From NCBI GenBank assembly GCA_048267245.1, contig JBLWXV010000001.1, positions 434,001-498,000 on the forward strand: a stretch of 64,000 bases of DNA, given 5' to 3'. Under the pieces are notes generated by a model. The model had not been told where the DNA came from, did no database searches, and saw only the letters and a list, made by a program, of their open reading frames with translations. Origin of the DNA: JBLWXV01 sp048267245 (lineage in GTDB: Bacteria; Bdellovibrionota; Bacteriovoracia; Bacteriovoracales; Bacteriovoracaceae). Below are positions 1 through 8,607 of the stretch, one piece after another; within the stretch, counting starts at the first letter, position 1; each line of letters opens with the position of its first letter. Both the position numbers and the translations under genes were made by a program.

Positions 1-1
1 C

Positions 2-412
2 AACGGTCAAAACGGTGGACCTGCTGGCGACCTCTATGTAGTTATCGATATCAAGCCGCACGAGATTTTTGAGCGCGATGGCTTTGATGTTTATTGCAAT
101 GTTCCTATAAGCTTTTCTCAAGCGGCCCTCGGCGCCGATATTGAAGTGCCAACCCTTGAAGGGAAGGTTTCAGTAAAGATTCCCGCCGGGACCCAGTCTG
201 GAAAGAAAATGAGACTCAAGGGCAAGGGGATTCAGCGCCTAGGTGGCTATGGCCATGGCGATCAGATCCTCGCTATTCATGTTGAAACTCCAACGAAACT
301 CACTGGAGATCAGCGCGCCCTTTTTGAAAAATTGGCGGGTCTTGAGCAAGAGGGAACATCAAACCCAATGAGTCGGGGATTCTTCGACAAAATGCGCGAT
401 CTCTTTCAATAA
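2..412 (+). CDS. dnaJ: Chaperone DnaJ, C-terminal part (5' end outside window)
   Basis: The reading frame is open from base 2 to the stop at 410-412 and encodes about 136 residues, so the start lies upstream of the window. The segment matches the DnaJ C-terminal substrate-binding region: a GGPAGDLYV stretch joining the two beta-barrel subdomains, then PTLEGKVSVKIPAGTQSGKK and LKGKGI, which are hallmarks of the second subdomain, and a short dimerisation tail. DnaJ is the cytoplasmic Hsp40 co-chaperone that delivers unfolded clients to DnaK and stimulates its ATPase. The J domain and zinc-finger repeats are not visible here, so a CbpA-type paralogue lacking the zinc finger cannot be excluded. 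Confidence 0.9.
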   Translation, partial: NGQNGGPAGDLYVVIDIKPHEIFERDGFDVYCNVPISFSQAALGADIEVPTLEGKVSVKIPAGTQSGKKMRLKGKGIQRLGGYGHGDQILAIHVETPTKLTGDQRALFEKLAGLEQEGTSNPMSRGFFDKMRDLFQ

Positions 413-523
413 ATAACGCTCTGGGGAGAAGGTCGGGCTTTGCGCTCGCGCTCCCCTAGGGTTAAAATAAAGCTTCTCAAAAAAGACCATGACACGGACG
501 TGACAAAGGGCAAAGGGAGAAGC

Positions 524-2500
524 ATGCGCCTGCAACAAATCCAGAAATTTCTTATCGTTTCATTTATGCTCGTATTCGCTAGCTGCGGGGGCATTCAAAC
601 CTTGGGCGTGAAGAAGAGCGATCTCTATACGGCGGATTTTCTCGAGCGAATTGGCGCAATTAAAGAGCGCTATCGCTCAGGCGACGCCACTAATGCCTTG
701 GCGCAATTGCAAGCGATCGTCGATACTCAGCTACTGCCCACTGAAAAAGCACTCAAGCGCAATTTAATCGGTGTTATCCTCTTTTCTGAGCGCGAGTACG
801 ACGATGCCATTAAGAGCTTTGATATGGCGCTCTCAACTTCGAGGCTCGATCCCAATTTAACGGCACAGATCTATCTCAACTTGGCCAGTAGCTACTACAA
901 GCTCTCGTTTGTAGATAAGGCCTATATCACTTTGGAGCAGGCCGACTTTAAAAAGCTTGAGAGCGCTGAAGCAAAAAAGTATCACCGCCTCAAATACAAT
1001 CTCGCTCGCGAGCTTAATAAGACAGAAGCTATCGTGCCCTCCCTTATTTGGTTTTTGGCCGACAAAAAAGATGTCTCACAATTAAAAAGCGAGCCTCTCT
1101 ACGAGCAACTTGCCAGCGAATTCTTCGCCCTTGACCCAAGTGAGCAGGTAAAAACTATTGAGCGCTTTGATAACGATCAACTCTTTGTGGTTGGATATCT
1201 TGCCTATCTCTCGGCCGAGAGACGCTATTACCGCGGGGATAAAGAGCGAGCGAAGGATCTTCTTAGCTGGCTCAAGAATCGCTACGATGACTCAAGTGAG
1301 ATTTCTAGTTTAGTTGAGAATTTCTTCTTTAGAGTGGAGAAGGCCACTCAGCTAGATCCCTCTGCCATTGGGGTGATTCTTCCTCTAAGTGGACCGAAGA
1401 AAGACTTTGGCACTCGCGCTATGTTGGGTATTGATAGTGCTCTTCGCGATGGCGAGTCGAGTGTAGAGGGTAAGGATTCACCCTTTATTCTTCACGTCGG
1501 AGACAGTGAGGGTATTGGCTCGGTTGGTGCCTTTAGAGTGAGAGAACTTATTAATAATAAATTTGTTTCGGTCATTATCGGGGGACTCTTTCCGGGCGAA
1601 GCAATGAGTGAGTATTTAGAGGCCAAGAGAAATGGAGTTTTCTTCATCTCTCTCTCTGAGATCTACCTTCCAAAAGAACAAAAAGATCACCTCCTACTTG
1701 AGATTCCAGGTTCAGTTGAGTCGCAGATTGCAAGACTCTTTAGTGAAGATTTTCTGAGCACCTTCGGGAGAAATGCAGCGATTCTCTATCCCGATACTGA
1801 AAATGGTGATGCCTACGTGAATGAGTTTTGGAGAAAGGCTAAAGATCACGGCGTTAAAATTACTGGGGCCCTTAGTTACGATAAAGCTGCAACTGACTTC
1901 AGAGAGCCAGTTAAGAACCTCCTTGGACTTAAATTCCCAAGAGAGAGGCAAGAGGAATTCAATCTTCTCTCAGAAGTTTATTCACTAGAAAAGAATCGCT
2001 CAATTCGTCGCATTCAAACTCTCAACCCTCAAATGGATTTCGATTGGATTTTCGTCCCTTCCTATCCTCAAGAGGCACTTCAAATTATTCCTTCATTTTC
2101 CTACCTAGACGCCTTTAATGTGAAAATCGTAGGCGGTCCAAGCTGGAGAACGCAGTCGCTCTCAAAGGAGAGTCAACGCATTCCTCTAATGTTTGTGGGC
2201 GATGAGATGGCCCAGGATGCGAAGGAATTTAGCCAGAATTTTTATAAGCGCTATCAGAGCATGCCTAAGCTTATTGAGATGCGTGCTTACGACTCTCTTG
2301 CTATCACTAAGAAAATTCTCAGTGCACGCAAACTCACTACTAGAGATGATCTAGAAGCCTACACCAGAAGCCTCTCGAAACTCTCAGGACTCACTGGAGA
2401 GTGGACGTTAAATGATGGCATTTGGCTCAAGGATATGGGCGCCCTTAGACTAAGCCGCGGTGTCATTAAACCAGTTTTTGAGACAGAGAAAGCTAACTAA
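524..2500 (+). CDS. Lipoprotein with TPR region and periplasmic-binding-protein fold (LpoA-like)
   Basis: The ATG at 524 is chosen because it follows AAAGGGAGA and opens a lipoprotein signal peptide whose lipobox Cys is residue 21 (FASC); an upstream in-frame ATG at 440 would bury that signal. The 658-residue product has helical TPR-like repeats over about residues 40-250. From about 285 to the end it has a type I periplasmic-binding fold, starting with GVILPLSG and containing a long ligand-binding-like alternation. This two-part architecture is that of LpoA, the outer-membrane lipoprotein activator of penicillin-binding proteins, and of related LppC-family proteins. Function as a peptidoglycan synthase activator is inferred; a substrate-binding lipoprotein is the alternative. 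The 3' end overlaps the convergent glycosyltransferase gene by 8 bases. Confidence 0.7.
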   Translation: MRLQQIQKFLIVSFMLVFASCGGIQTLGVKKSDLYTADFLERIGAIKERYRSGDATNALAQLQAIVDTQLLPTEKALKRNLIGVILFSEREYDDAIKSFDMALSTSRLDPNLTAQIYLNLASSYYKLSFVDKAYITLEQADFKKLESAEAKKYHRLKYNLARELNKTEAIVPSLIWFLADKKDVSQLKSEPLYEQLASEFFALDPSEQVKTIERFDNDQLFVVGYLAYLSAERRYYRGDKERAKDLLSWLKNRYDDSSEISSLVENFFFRVEKATQLDPSAIGVILPLSGPKKDFGTRAMLGIDSALRDGESSVEGKDSPFILHVGDSEGIGSVGAFRVRELINNKFVSVIIGGLFPGEAMSEYLEAKRNGVFFISLSEIYLPKEQKDHLLLEIPGSVESQIARLFSEDFLSTFGRNAAILYPDTENGDAYVNEFWRKAKDHGVKITGALSYDKAATDFREPVKNLLGLKFPRERQEEFNLLSEVYSLEKNRSIRRIQTLNPQMDFDWIFVPSYPQEALQIIPSFSYLDAFNVKIVGGPSWRTQSLSKESQRIPLMFVGDEMAQDAKEFSQNFYKRYQSMPKLIEMRAYDSLAITKKILSARKLTTRDDLEAYTRSLSKLSGLTGEWTLNDGIWLKDMGALRLSRGVIKPVFETEKAN

Positions 2501-3482
2501 GAAAGAGACCCTTTAAGGTTCCATAGGCGTAGGCCAGATTGATTCCCAGGTGATTAAAAAAGACCATGGGAATGAGATCTGGCCTTTTTGCTTTGAGGCT
2601 GATGAGTGCGCTCATTAGGAAAATTGAAAGTGTGTAGAGAGAAAGTAGGGCCAGCGCCATTTCAAATTGAGCACTCATGAGAGTTCCTAAAAAGATCAGT
2701 AAACCAAAGAGAGGAAAGAGGTAGAGAACTGAGCCAAGTTCTCCCGCTTCTAAAATGCTCTTCATGCGGTAGCGTCCACTCACGGCCACGCTCTTCATCG
2801 CCGCAAGAAAGTGATCGCGTCTTTTGTGAGAAACATAGAGGCTTGCCACGCGATAAATTTCATCACTTATCTTTGCCAGTTCATGAAGAAGTACATTTTC
2901 CTCGTTGCGCATATAGGCTTCGTTAAAGCTTAGCTGATACTTGTTGATAACTTCGCTTCTTATCCACAAATTGCACAGTGTAAGTTCTCCCTCTCCTGTC
3001 TTTGCCGAGTTTTCGCGTAGTTCTTTATCGTGGCGAAATCGAGTGTGAGCGGTGGCCAGCCTTGAAGTGAGGGTTATGTTGAGTGAGAGCTCCCAGCGCG
3101 AACAACCGGGGTAGGGGGCATCACTTCCGCCAAAGGCAATTGCCTGGGGGTGATTACCAAGAAAATTATGAGCGCGCTCAAAATAATCTTCTGGAACAAT
3201 CACATCGTCATCTAAGAAAAGTATCCAGTCGCTAGAGACCTCTTTGAGGGCCAGATTTCTCGCCGTTGCAGGAGTGCACTTCGTTGGAATTTTAATCAAT
3301 GAGACTTCAGGATAAGCCCCAAGCATTGATTCCGTCTGAATATCTGGCCCATTAATTACGATAGTAGTCTTGGGAGCAGGCAGACCAGTGGCCTTGATGG
3401 ACTCAAGCAATGTGCGCAGAAGATCAGAGCGTCCGTGGGTCGCAATAATTATCTCAATAGTAGCTCTATTTTCTTGACCCAT
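2493..3482 (-). CDS. Family 2 glycosyltransferase with C-terminal membrane segments
   Basis: This 329-residue protein starts with the GT-A fold signature EIIIATHGRSDLLRTLLES. It has the nucleotide-sugar binding FLDDDV motif near residue 92 and the beta-strand/helix order of GT2 enzymes. The last third (about 235-325) contains hydrophobic stretches that probably anchor it in the inner membrane. GT2 enzymes transfer an activated sugar to a lipid or glycan acceptor; the acceptor cannot be read from sequence. It is divergently transcribed from the HprK-like gene at 3535 across about 50 bases, so the two may share a control region and act on the same surface polymer (inference). Confidence 0.8.
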   Translation of the reverse strand: MGQENRATIEIIIATHGRSDLLRTLLESIKATGLPAPKTTIVINGPDIQTESMLGAYPEVSLIKIPTKCTPATARNLALKEVSSDWILFLDDDVIVPEDYFERAHNFLGNHPQAIAFGGSDAPYPGCSRWELSLNITLTSRLATAHTRFRHDKELRENSAKTGEGELTLCNLWIRSEVINKYQLSFNEAYMRNEENVLLHELAKISDEIYRVASLYVSHKRRDHFLAAMKSVAVSGRYRMKSILEAGELGSVLYLFPLFGLLIFLGTLMSAQFEMALALLSLYTLSIFLMSALISLKAKRPDLIPMVFFNHLGINLAYAYGTLKGLFLS

Positions 3483-3534
3483 TTATCGTTCCAATCGGTA
3501 GAATGAGTTTATTGTAATTAAACTAGATAGATAT

Positions 3535-4566
3535 ATGCAAAGAGTTAGCAGAAATTTTAATTTTTATGGTCGAAGTCTTCGGGTTCAAAGCGATTGCAGA
3601 GAATTGTTAGAGCGCTTGGCTAAGGACTTTTCTCTCTACTGCGCAAAGGATTCTAGCGAGAGCGCCGATCTTAAAATTGAGGCCCATCTATCAAGTGGGC
3701 CAGCTCTTGATTTCTCCCATCTTCGACCTGTATGGCAGGGGCCAAAGGTCACGGTTTATGAGAGCGAAGGACTTCGCTACTGCTACTACGCCCAGAGCGG
3801 GCAGAGTCAGTTTGATTTCAAAGATGAGAGTGCGAAAATATGGAGTAAAGATATAGAACTACTCCACGAGATCACTTACCTGATGATCCTTTCAAGAGTT
3901 GGCAAATGGCTCGACACCAAAGGTGTTCATCGCCTTCACGCCTGTGGGTTTCGCGCCGATAATAAGCGAGTTCTCTTAACCATGCCTATGGGAGGGGGAA
4001 AGAGTACTTTCTTTGTGGAAATGGCGAGAAATTATCCTGAAATTGAATTGCTCGGAGATGACACCGTCTTGATTGACTCTCGGGGGGGAGCGCATCCCTT
4101 TTGTATTAGAGTTGGGCTTCCAGGCTTTTATCACCACATCTTCAACGCTAGTACTTATGAATTGCAAAGAAGAGAGTTTGGAACCAAGACACTATTGCCA
4201 GTTGAGCGATTGGGGCCGGCCCCTTTGGTTGAATCGCCGTGGGCGAGTATAGGCGATGATCGAGTCATACTACTAATTGGGGCAAGACCTGATGCCGGTG
4301 AGGTCGAACCGTCGATGCAGCGGATCTCTCGATATGACGCTTTTATCGAATTAATCTCGCCTATGATTGTTGGCGAGGGTCTAGCGATGATTTTGGAGTA
4401 CTTCTGGGAGACGGGGATTCGAGATTTTTGGGTAAAGAGTAGGATTGCGCTCTTGCGTGTGAGAGCGGCTTGGAGACTAGCGAGTAGGGCCGAGTGTTGG
4501 CGCATTGAGTTGGGCACCGATCGCGGCGCCAACTCACGCTATATTAGAGAAATGCTGAAACGCTAA
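3535..4566 (+). CDS. HprK-like P-loop protein
   Basis: The 343-residue protein carries a Walker A motif MGGGKST at residues 152-158 preceded by a GVHRLHACG segment (130-138), and a GDD motif at 174-176. This order and spacing are those of HPr kinase/phosphorylase and the HprK-related kinases found beside polysaccharide and peptide-modification genes. The first 130 residues are poorly conserved, and there is no HprK N-terminal domain or HPr gene nearby. A classical HPr kinase role is therefore unlikely; a small-molecule or sugar kinase role related to the neighbouring glycosyltransferase is a guess. Its stop codon lies inside an inverted repeat shared with the convergent small gene downstream. 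Confidence 0.6.
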   Translation: MQRVSRNFNFYGRSLRVQSDCRELLERLAKDFSLYCAKDSSESADLKIEAHLSSGPALDFSHLRPVWQGPKVTVYESEGLRYCYYAQSGQSQFDFKDESAKIWSKDIELLHEITYLMILSRVGKWLDTKGVHRLHACGFRADNKRVLLTMPMGGGKSTFFVEMARNYPEIELLGDDTVLIDSRGGAHPFCIRVGLPGFYHHIFNASTYELQRREFGTKTLLPVERLGPAPLVESPWASIGDDRVILLIGARPDAGEVEPSMQRISRYDAFIELISPMIVGEGLAMILEYFWETGIRDFWVKSRIALLRVRAAWRLASRAECWRIELGTDRGANSRYIREMLKR

Positions 4567-4581
4567 TTACTTATTAGCGTT
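4559..4581. terminator. Inverted repeat at convergent 3' ends
   Basis: A perfect 9-base inverted repeat, AACGCTAAT and ATTAGCGTT, is separated by a 5-base loop. It covers the stop codons of both convergent genes. No T-run follows on either strand, so an intrinsic terminator is possible but weak; it may instead protect the mRNA 3' ends. Confidence 0.4.
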
Positions 4582-4668
4582 GATTCTCTTGAGGATTCTG
4601 GCCTTTTTCTTGGCCTGACCCTTACGTTGCTTCATTTTTAGAACACTTTTCTTTCTTCCCATTCCCAT
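4567..4668 (-). CDS. Small highly basic protein (33 residues)
   Basis: An ATG at 4668-4666 preceded by AAGAGGT opens a 33-residue frame ending at TAA 4567-4569. The product begins MGMGRKKSVLKMKQRKGQA and ends in IN-AN-K; nearly half of it is Lys or Arg. A good Shine-Dalgarno sequence, a compact frame that exactly fills the gap after a convergent gene, and a ribosomal-protein-like composition argue that it is real. A nucleic-acid or ribosome-associated role is inferred from charge only. It is too short for typical gene-length cut-offs and may be missed by automatic annotation. Confidence 0.6.
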   Translation of the reverse strand: MGMGRKKSVLKMKQRKGQAKKKARILKRINANK

Positions 4669-4767
4669 GACATACCTCTTAATTAGAACATTGAGTCACA
4701 TTAGCATTTGAACATGGCATCCTATTGAAAAAGGTGCGGACTGACAAGAGATTCCTAGTATCAAGTG

Positions 4768-4797
4768 TTGTCAATAAAACGAGCTAAGTGATACATT
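4768..4797 (+). promoter_or_regulatory. Possible sigma70-type promoter for AMP nucleosidase operon
   Basis: TTGTCA at 4768-4773 and TACATT at 4792-4797 are separated by 18 bases and lie about 50 bases upstream of the ATG at 4849. The match to TTGACA/TATAAT is 5/6 and 4/6. The assignment is by eye. Confidence 0.35.
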
Positions 4798-4848
4798 TTA
4801 CGAGAACATCTCGAATATAGATGCCACACTTTAGACACGGAATGTCAA

Positions 4849-5862
4849 ATGGCTGAAAAGAAGACGTCGAAAAAAACGGCTGCAAGCACAAAAACAATCA
4901 AAAAGAAGACTTCAAAAAAGTCTAAGACTCCTAAAAAAACAGAATCGATCTCATCAACTAAAACTGCTGTTAAGGCAGCGCTTAGAAAAGCGACGAAGAA
5001 GAAAATCGCGCGCCACCTGCGCTTTGTTGATATGTCCCTCGAAGAGCAACGTGCAATTTTAAAAGCTCGTCGCATTCACTGGAACGACGATAAGAAGCGC
5101 ATTGCGATCGATATGCTAGAGCGCTACACCGGACACGCGCTAGAAAATATTCAACCGCAAATTATTCTCACTAATTTTCACTACTACGTTGAAAGATTTG
5201 TTGCGACTTTTGATGATGCCGTCTACACCGAGGGTTCAGCATTTAAAGCCGCCTCGAGTGCCAAGGCGAGAGTGACTATTATTGAGTTTGGAGTAGGTTC
5301 GGCCATGGCCGCTCTTATCGGTGAGATCATCAGTGTTGCCGAACCAAAAGCTGCCTTGTTCTTGGGTCTTGCTGGTTCAGTCCACCCAAGTCTTAAAGTT
5401 GGAGACTTTGTTCTTCCAATTGCTAGTATTCGTGGAGAGGGTGTTTCTAAACATTTTCTTCCCCCGCAAGTACCAGCTCTACCAACTTTTAAAGTTCAGA
5501 AATTCATCTCACAAATTTTGGTTGAAAAGGGCTTCGAGTATCGCACTGGTACGATTCACTCGACAGACTTTCGCTTCTGGGAATTTGATGAGCGTTTTAA
5601 AAAGAATCTCATTGAAGAGAGAGTGCTCGCAGTTGAAATGGAAACTGCTGCCCTATTCACATCTTGTTTTGTAAGTAAGGTTAATATTGGAGCATTACTC
5701 TTAATTAGCGATTGCCCCCTCAAAAAAGGTGGGATCAAGACCAAGGCTTCGGCCAAGGCGGTCTTTAGAGAGTACACCGATCTGCACATTGAATTAGGCA
5801 TTAAAGCGATGGCCGAAATTGCAGATCGCGGAGAAAAAATTAGACATTATACATGGGAATAA
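4849..5862 (+). CDS. amn: AMP nucleosidase with lysine-rich N-terminal extension
   Basis: From about residue 85 the 337-residue protein has the nucleoside-phosphorylase-like fold of AMP nucleosidase: TNFHYYVERF, a GS-AF substrate loop, EFGVGSAMAALI, LFLGLAGSV, GDFVLPIASIRGEGVS, and the AVEMETAALF segment that binds ribose. The enzyme splits AMP into adenine and ribose 5-phosphate and adjusts adenylate pools. The first 55 residues are unusual: almost only Lys, Thr, Ser and Ala in a histone H1-like pattern, suggesting nucleic-acid or polyanion binding. This tail is additional to the catalytic domain. The gene precedes mreB by 13 bases and is probably cotranscribed with it. A related purine nucleosidase activity is the main alternative. 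Confidence 0.8.
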   Translation: MAEKKTSKKTAASTKTIKKKTSKKSKTPKKTESISSTKTAVKAALRKATKKKIARHLRFVDMSLEEQRAILKARRIHWNDDKKRIAIDMLERYTGHALENIQPQIILTNFHYYVERFVATFDDAVYTEGSAFKAASSAKARVTIIEFGVGSAMAALIGEIISVAEPKAALFLGLAGSVHPSLKVGDFVLPIASIRGEGVSKHFLPPQVPALPTFKVQKFISQILVEKGFEYRTGTIHSTDFRFWEFDERFKKNLIEERVLAVEMETAALFTSCFVSKVNIGALLLISDCPLKKGGIKTKASAKAVFREYTDLHIELGIKAMAEIADRGEKIRHYTWE

Positions 5863-5875
5863 TAAGGGTGAACTT

Positions 5876-6913
5876 ATGCTAAAAAAATTATTGGACTGGT
5901 TTTCAAACGACCTCGCCATTGACCTTGGGACAGCTAACTGTCTGGTCTATGCTAAAGATCGCGGAATTATCGTAAACGAACCTTCAGTGGTTGCCGTTCA
6001 TCAAGGCATGAAGGGTGTGAATAAGGTTTTGGCCGTTGGTAAAGAAGCCAAGGAAATGCTTGGTAGAACACCGGGGTCAATCAAGGCCATTAGACCAATG
6101 AAAGATGGGGTGATTGCTGACTTTGAAGTAACGCAAGCTATGCTTCGCTACTTCATCCAAAAGTCGCTCTCTGGTTCAAAGCTCATTAAGCCAAGAATCA
6201 TTATCTGTATTCCGTTTGGGATTACTCAGGTTGAAAAGCGCGCGGTAAAGGAATCTGCTGAGCAGGCCGGAGCCCGTGAGGTTTACTTAATTGAAGAGCC
6301 AATGGCCGCTGCTATCGGGGCTGGTCTTCCAATTACTGAGCCTTCTGGAAATATGATTGTTGATATCGGTGGTGGGACGACTGAAGTAGCCGTCATCTCG
6401 CTTGGTGGAATCGTATTTTCTAAGTCTGTGCGCGTGGCTGGTGATAAGTTTGATGAAGCTATCACTCAATATATTAAGAAGAAGTACTCTCTTCTCATTG
6501 GTGAGAGAACAGCTGAGCAAATTAAAATCTCTATCGGTAATGCCTATCCTTTTGATGACGAAGTGAAGACTTTCGAAGTCAAAGGGCGCGACCTCATTGC
6601 AGGTGCTCCAAAGATTATCGAAGTTACTAGTGATGAAGTGAGAGATGCACTTAGTGATCCAATCTCTGAAGTGGTAGAAGCTATTAAGATCTCGCTTGAA
6701 AAAACTCCACCAGAACTAGCTGCCGATATCGTCGATAACGGCATTATTCTCGCTGGTGGTGGTTCTCTACTTGCTAACCTTGATGTGCTCATTAAGGAAA
6801 AAACAGGACTTCCAGTTTCACTTGCTGAAGATCCACTCACTTGTGTGGTGAGAGGTTGTGGCAAGGCACTTGAGTCTATTAGTTTACTTAGACAAGTTAC
6901 GACACTTTCATAA
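5876..6913 (+). CDS. mreB: Rod-shape-determining actin homologue MreB
   Basis: The ATG at 5876 follows AAGGGTGA and gives a 345-residue protein, matching the usual MreB length (E. coli 347); an upstream in-frame ATG at 5819 lies in the previous gene and is rejected. Actin-family motifs are present: DLGTANCLVY (phosphate 1), an IIVNEPSVV segment, the DIGGGTTEVAVISLGGIV phosphate 2 loop, and ILAGGGSLLANLD (adenosine motif). The N-terminal LLDWFSNDLAI is the amphipathic membrane-binding helix region. MreB filaments direct lateral-wall synthesis by the elongasome. The usual mreC and mreD partners are not downstream; a PilZ-like gene follows after 15 bases instead. Confidence 0.95.
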   Translation: MLKKLLDWFSNDLAIDLGTANCLVYAKDRGIIVNEPSVVAVHQGMKGVNKVLAVGKEAKEMLGRTPGSIKAIRPMKDGVIADFEVTQAMLRYFIQKSLSGSKLIKPRIIICIPFGITQVEKRAVKESAEQAGAREVYLIEEPMAAAIGAGLPITEPSGNMIVDIGGGTTEVAVISLGGIVFSKSVRVAGDKFDEAITQYIKKKYSLLIGERTAEQIKISIGNAYPFDDEVKTFEVKGRDLIAGAPKIIEVTSDEVRDALSDPISEVVEAIKISLEKTPPELAADIVDNGIILAGGGSLLANLDVLIKEKTGLPVSLAEDPLTCVVRGCGKALESISLLRQVTTLS

Positions 6914-6928
6914 TTCTAGGGGAAGAGC

Positions 6929-7792
6929 ATGAGTGAGGAGAGTCGCTATACGTTTTTGGTAATGAAGCCTGAAGACGTACTCCAGCGTCTCTCAAACCAT
7001 GCTCAAGACCGCGGTGATATTCGCATTTGGTCTAAGGGAAATGACCCAATTTGGGCAAGTCTTGTTGGTGCGACTAAGAAAGAGAATATTACTCTTGAAG
7101 TCAAGGCCGCTGAAATTTCTAAAGCCTACGTCAATCGCCAACTTCTGCTCAATGCAACTGTTAAGGGAGTGGACTACTTCACTAAGGGTGTCGTCGTCTC
7201 GGCCGAAGATGGCGTGTTTGAGTTGGCGCTTAGTGAGAATGTGTTCAAGCTAGAAAAGCGCACGAGTGAAAGATTACTCGCATTTCCTCACCACCAAATT
7301 TATGCCTACTTTAAGTTTGCTACCCCAACGGCATCTGAAGATAATGTGCTCTCGCTGACTCGCTTTAAGCAAGAGAATAAGAAAATTTATGAGAAGTTTC
7401 AGAGCTTAAAGAACCAAAGTGAAATTGAAGGCATCGAAGAATTGGAAGAATTTAATCCGGATGATCTCGTTGGCTTTCGCGCCCTTGATCTCTCTCTAAA
7501 TGGCGTTTCGTTCCTGGCCAATGAAAAGGAAGCGGCGTTCTTTGGTGATAAAAAGAAGGAAGTTGATTTTGCCATTCTTGTTGATGGAAAACCTTATAAG
7601 CTCAATCGCGCGAGAGTGGTCTATAAAGTAGATTTTCTCAACCCTCGTGCGGGAAGTGTGAGCATGTTCAAAATTGGTCTTCAATTTGACGACAATGCGA
7701 AATTTAAAACAGATCTCAAAGGCTTAATCGAGAATTACGACAATCTCGAAGAACTTCAACGTGAGTTTGAAGAATATTTAGATGAGAATTAG
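6929..7792 (+). CDS. PilZ-like (YcgR-type) protein
   Basis: The 287-residue cytoplasmic protein appears to have two beta-barrel regions. An N-terminal YcgR/flagellar-brake-like part spans about 30-110. The region from 111 carries RTSER (an RxxxR motif) and later DLSLNG at 187-192, matching the D/N-x-S-x-x-G part of the PilZ cyclic-di-GMP site. The spacing between the two half-motifs is longer than usual because of a charged insert at about 135-180, so c-di-GMP binding is inferred, not certain. Its place directly behind mreB suggests a link between second-messenger level and cell shape or gliding. It overlaps the next gene by 11 bases. Confidence 0.55.
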   Translation: MSEESRYTFLVMKPEDVLQRLSNHAQDRGDIRIWSKGNDPIWASLVGATKKENITLEVKAAEISKAYVNRQLLLNATVKGVDYFTKGVVVSAEDGVFELALSENVFKLEKRTSERLLAFPHHQIYAYFKFATPTASEDNVLSLTRFKQENKKIYEKFQSLKNQSEIEGIEELEEFNPDDLVGFRALDLSLNGVSFLANEKEAAFFGDKKKEVDFAILVDGKPYKLNRARVVYKVDFLNPRAGSVSMFKIGLQFDDNAKFKTDLKGLIENYDNLEELQREFEEYLDEN

Positions 7793-8606
7793 CAGAGCTG
7801 GAGGCTATTTGAGCAACAGATTATTGCTGATCCTTATTCTCATCATCTCTTCGAGCTCTTGTTCGGTACTCAATCGCAAATCTCCGGCCGAATTGGTAAA
7901 TAACTTCTTTAAAAAAAGCTCCACTGCAAGATTCGATCTTGTTGATAAGGCAGGGGCCTTTGTCCTCATCCGTGAGAGCGGCTACCGCGAAAAAGATAAT
8001 CGATTTCTCACCAAGACTGCGATCTATCCAGAGAATGATGATCGCAAGAAGTTGCTGGAAGAGAGCGTGACCATCTCTAATCCAGGTGCTTTGGGAACAA
8101 AAATTAAAGTCATGAGACCCTTTGCCAGTCGCTATCGGGTTTGGTTTGAAGGACAGGAATATAAGACAGAGATGTTTTTGCGCGAAAAGGAAAAAGGGCT
8201 TGAAATCAAGGTCACAAGTCCAGATCCGGGTCAGTCAGAACAGAAGATGGTCACCCTGCCAAAGGGAACAGGTGTATTTTGCTTTCTTAATCAGCTGATT
8301 GAGTGCGTGCGGATGACGGGATTTTTTAATCTCTCAAGTAAAAATGATACAGGTGTTATGAATTTTCATCTCATTTGGGATGGATATCCTTATTACTCTC
8401 AACAATATACAAATCTGCCTGAAGAGCCGATATCAGAAGCGAAGCTCTCCTTTGACGGGACAACAGCTTCTGGAGAGAGTCGCTTCACTCTAGATGTGGC
8501 GAATCAAAAGATTTTCTATTTTGTTGATAAGGAGTATAATTTTATCAAACGCTTTTGGGTTGCTCAGGGATTGAGTCAAACAAGAAGCGCATTTAAAGAA
8601 AAGTGA
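7782..8606 (+). CDS. Predicted lipoprotein of unknown function
   Basis: The 274-residue product starts with a basic segment, then LLLILILIISSSSC, placing a lipobox Cys at residue 27. The remainder is a soluble, beta-rich extracytoplasmic domain that I do not recognise. It overlaps the PilZ-like gene (7782-7792) and sits 1 base before the dppB-like gene, so it is very likely cotranscribed with both. A role as an extracytoplasmic partner of the permeases is possible from position only; it does not look like a DppA-type binding protein, being about half the usual size. Confidence 0.6.
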   Translation: MRISRAGGYLSNRLLLILILIISSSSCSVLNRKSPAELVNNFFKKSSTARFDLVDKAGAFVLIRESGYREKDNRFLTKTAIYPENDDRKKLLEESVTISNPGALGTKIKVMRPFASRYRVWFEGQEYKTEMFLREKEKGLEIKVTSPDPGQSEQKMVTLPKGTGVFCFLNQLIECVRMTGFFNLSSKNDTGVMNFHLIWDGYPYYSQQYTNLPEEPISEAKLSFDGTTASGESRFTLDVANQKIFYFVDKEYNFIKRFWVAQGLSQTRSAFKEK

Positions 8607-8607
8607 A

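Noticed and set aside
5819..5875. Longer N-terminus for MreB from ATG 5819
   Set aside because: It lies inside the AMP nucleosidase gene; ATG 5876 has a ribosome site and gives the normal family length.
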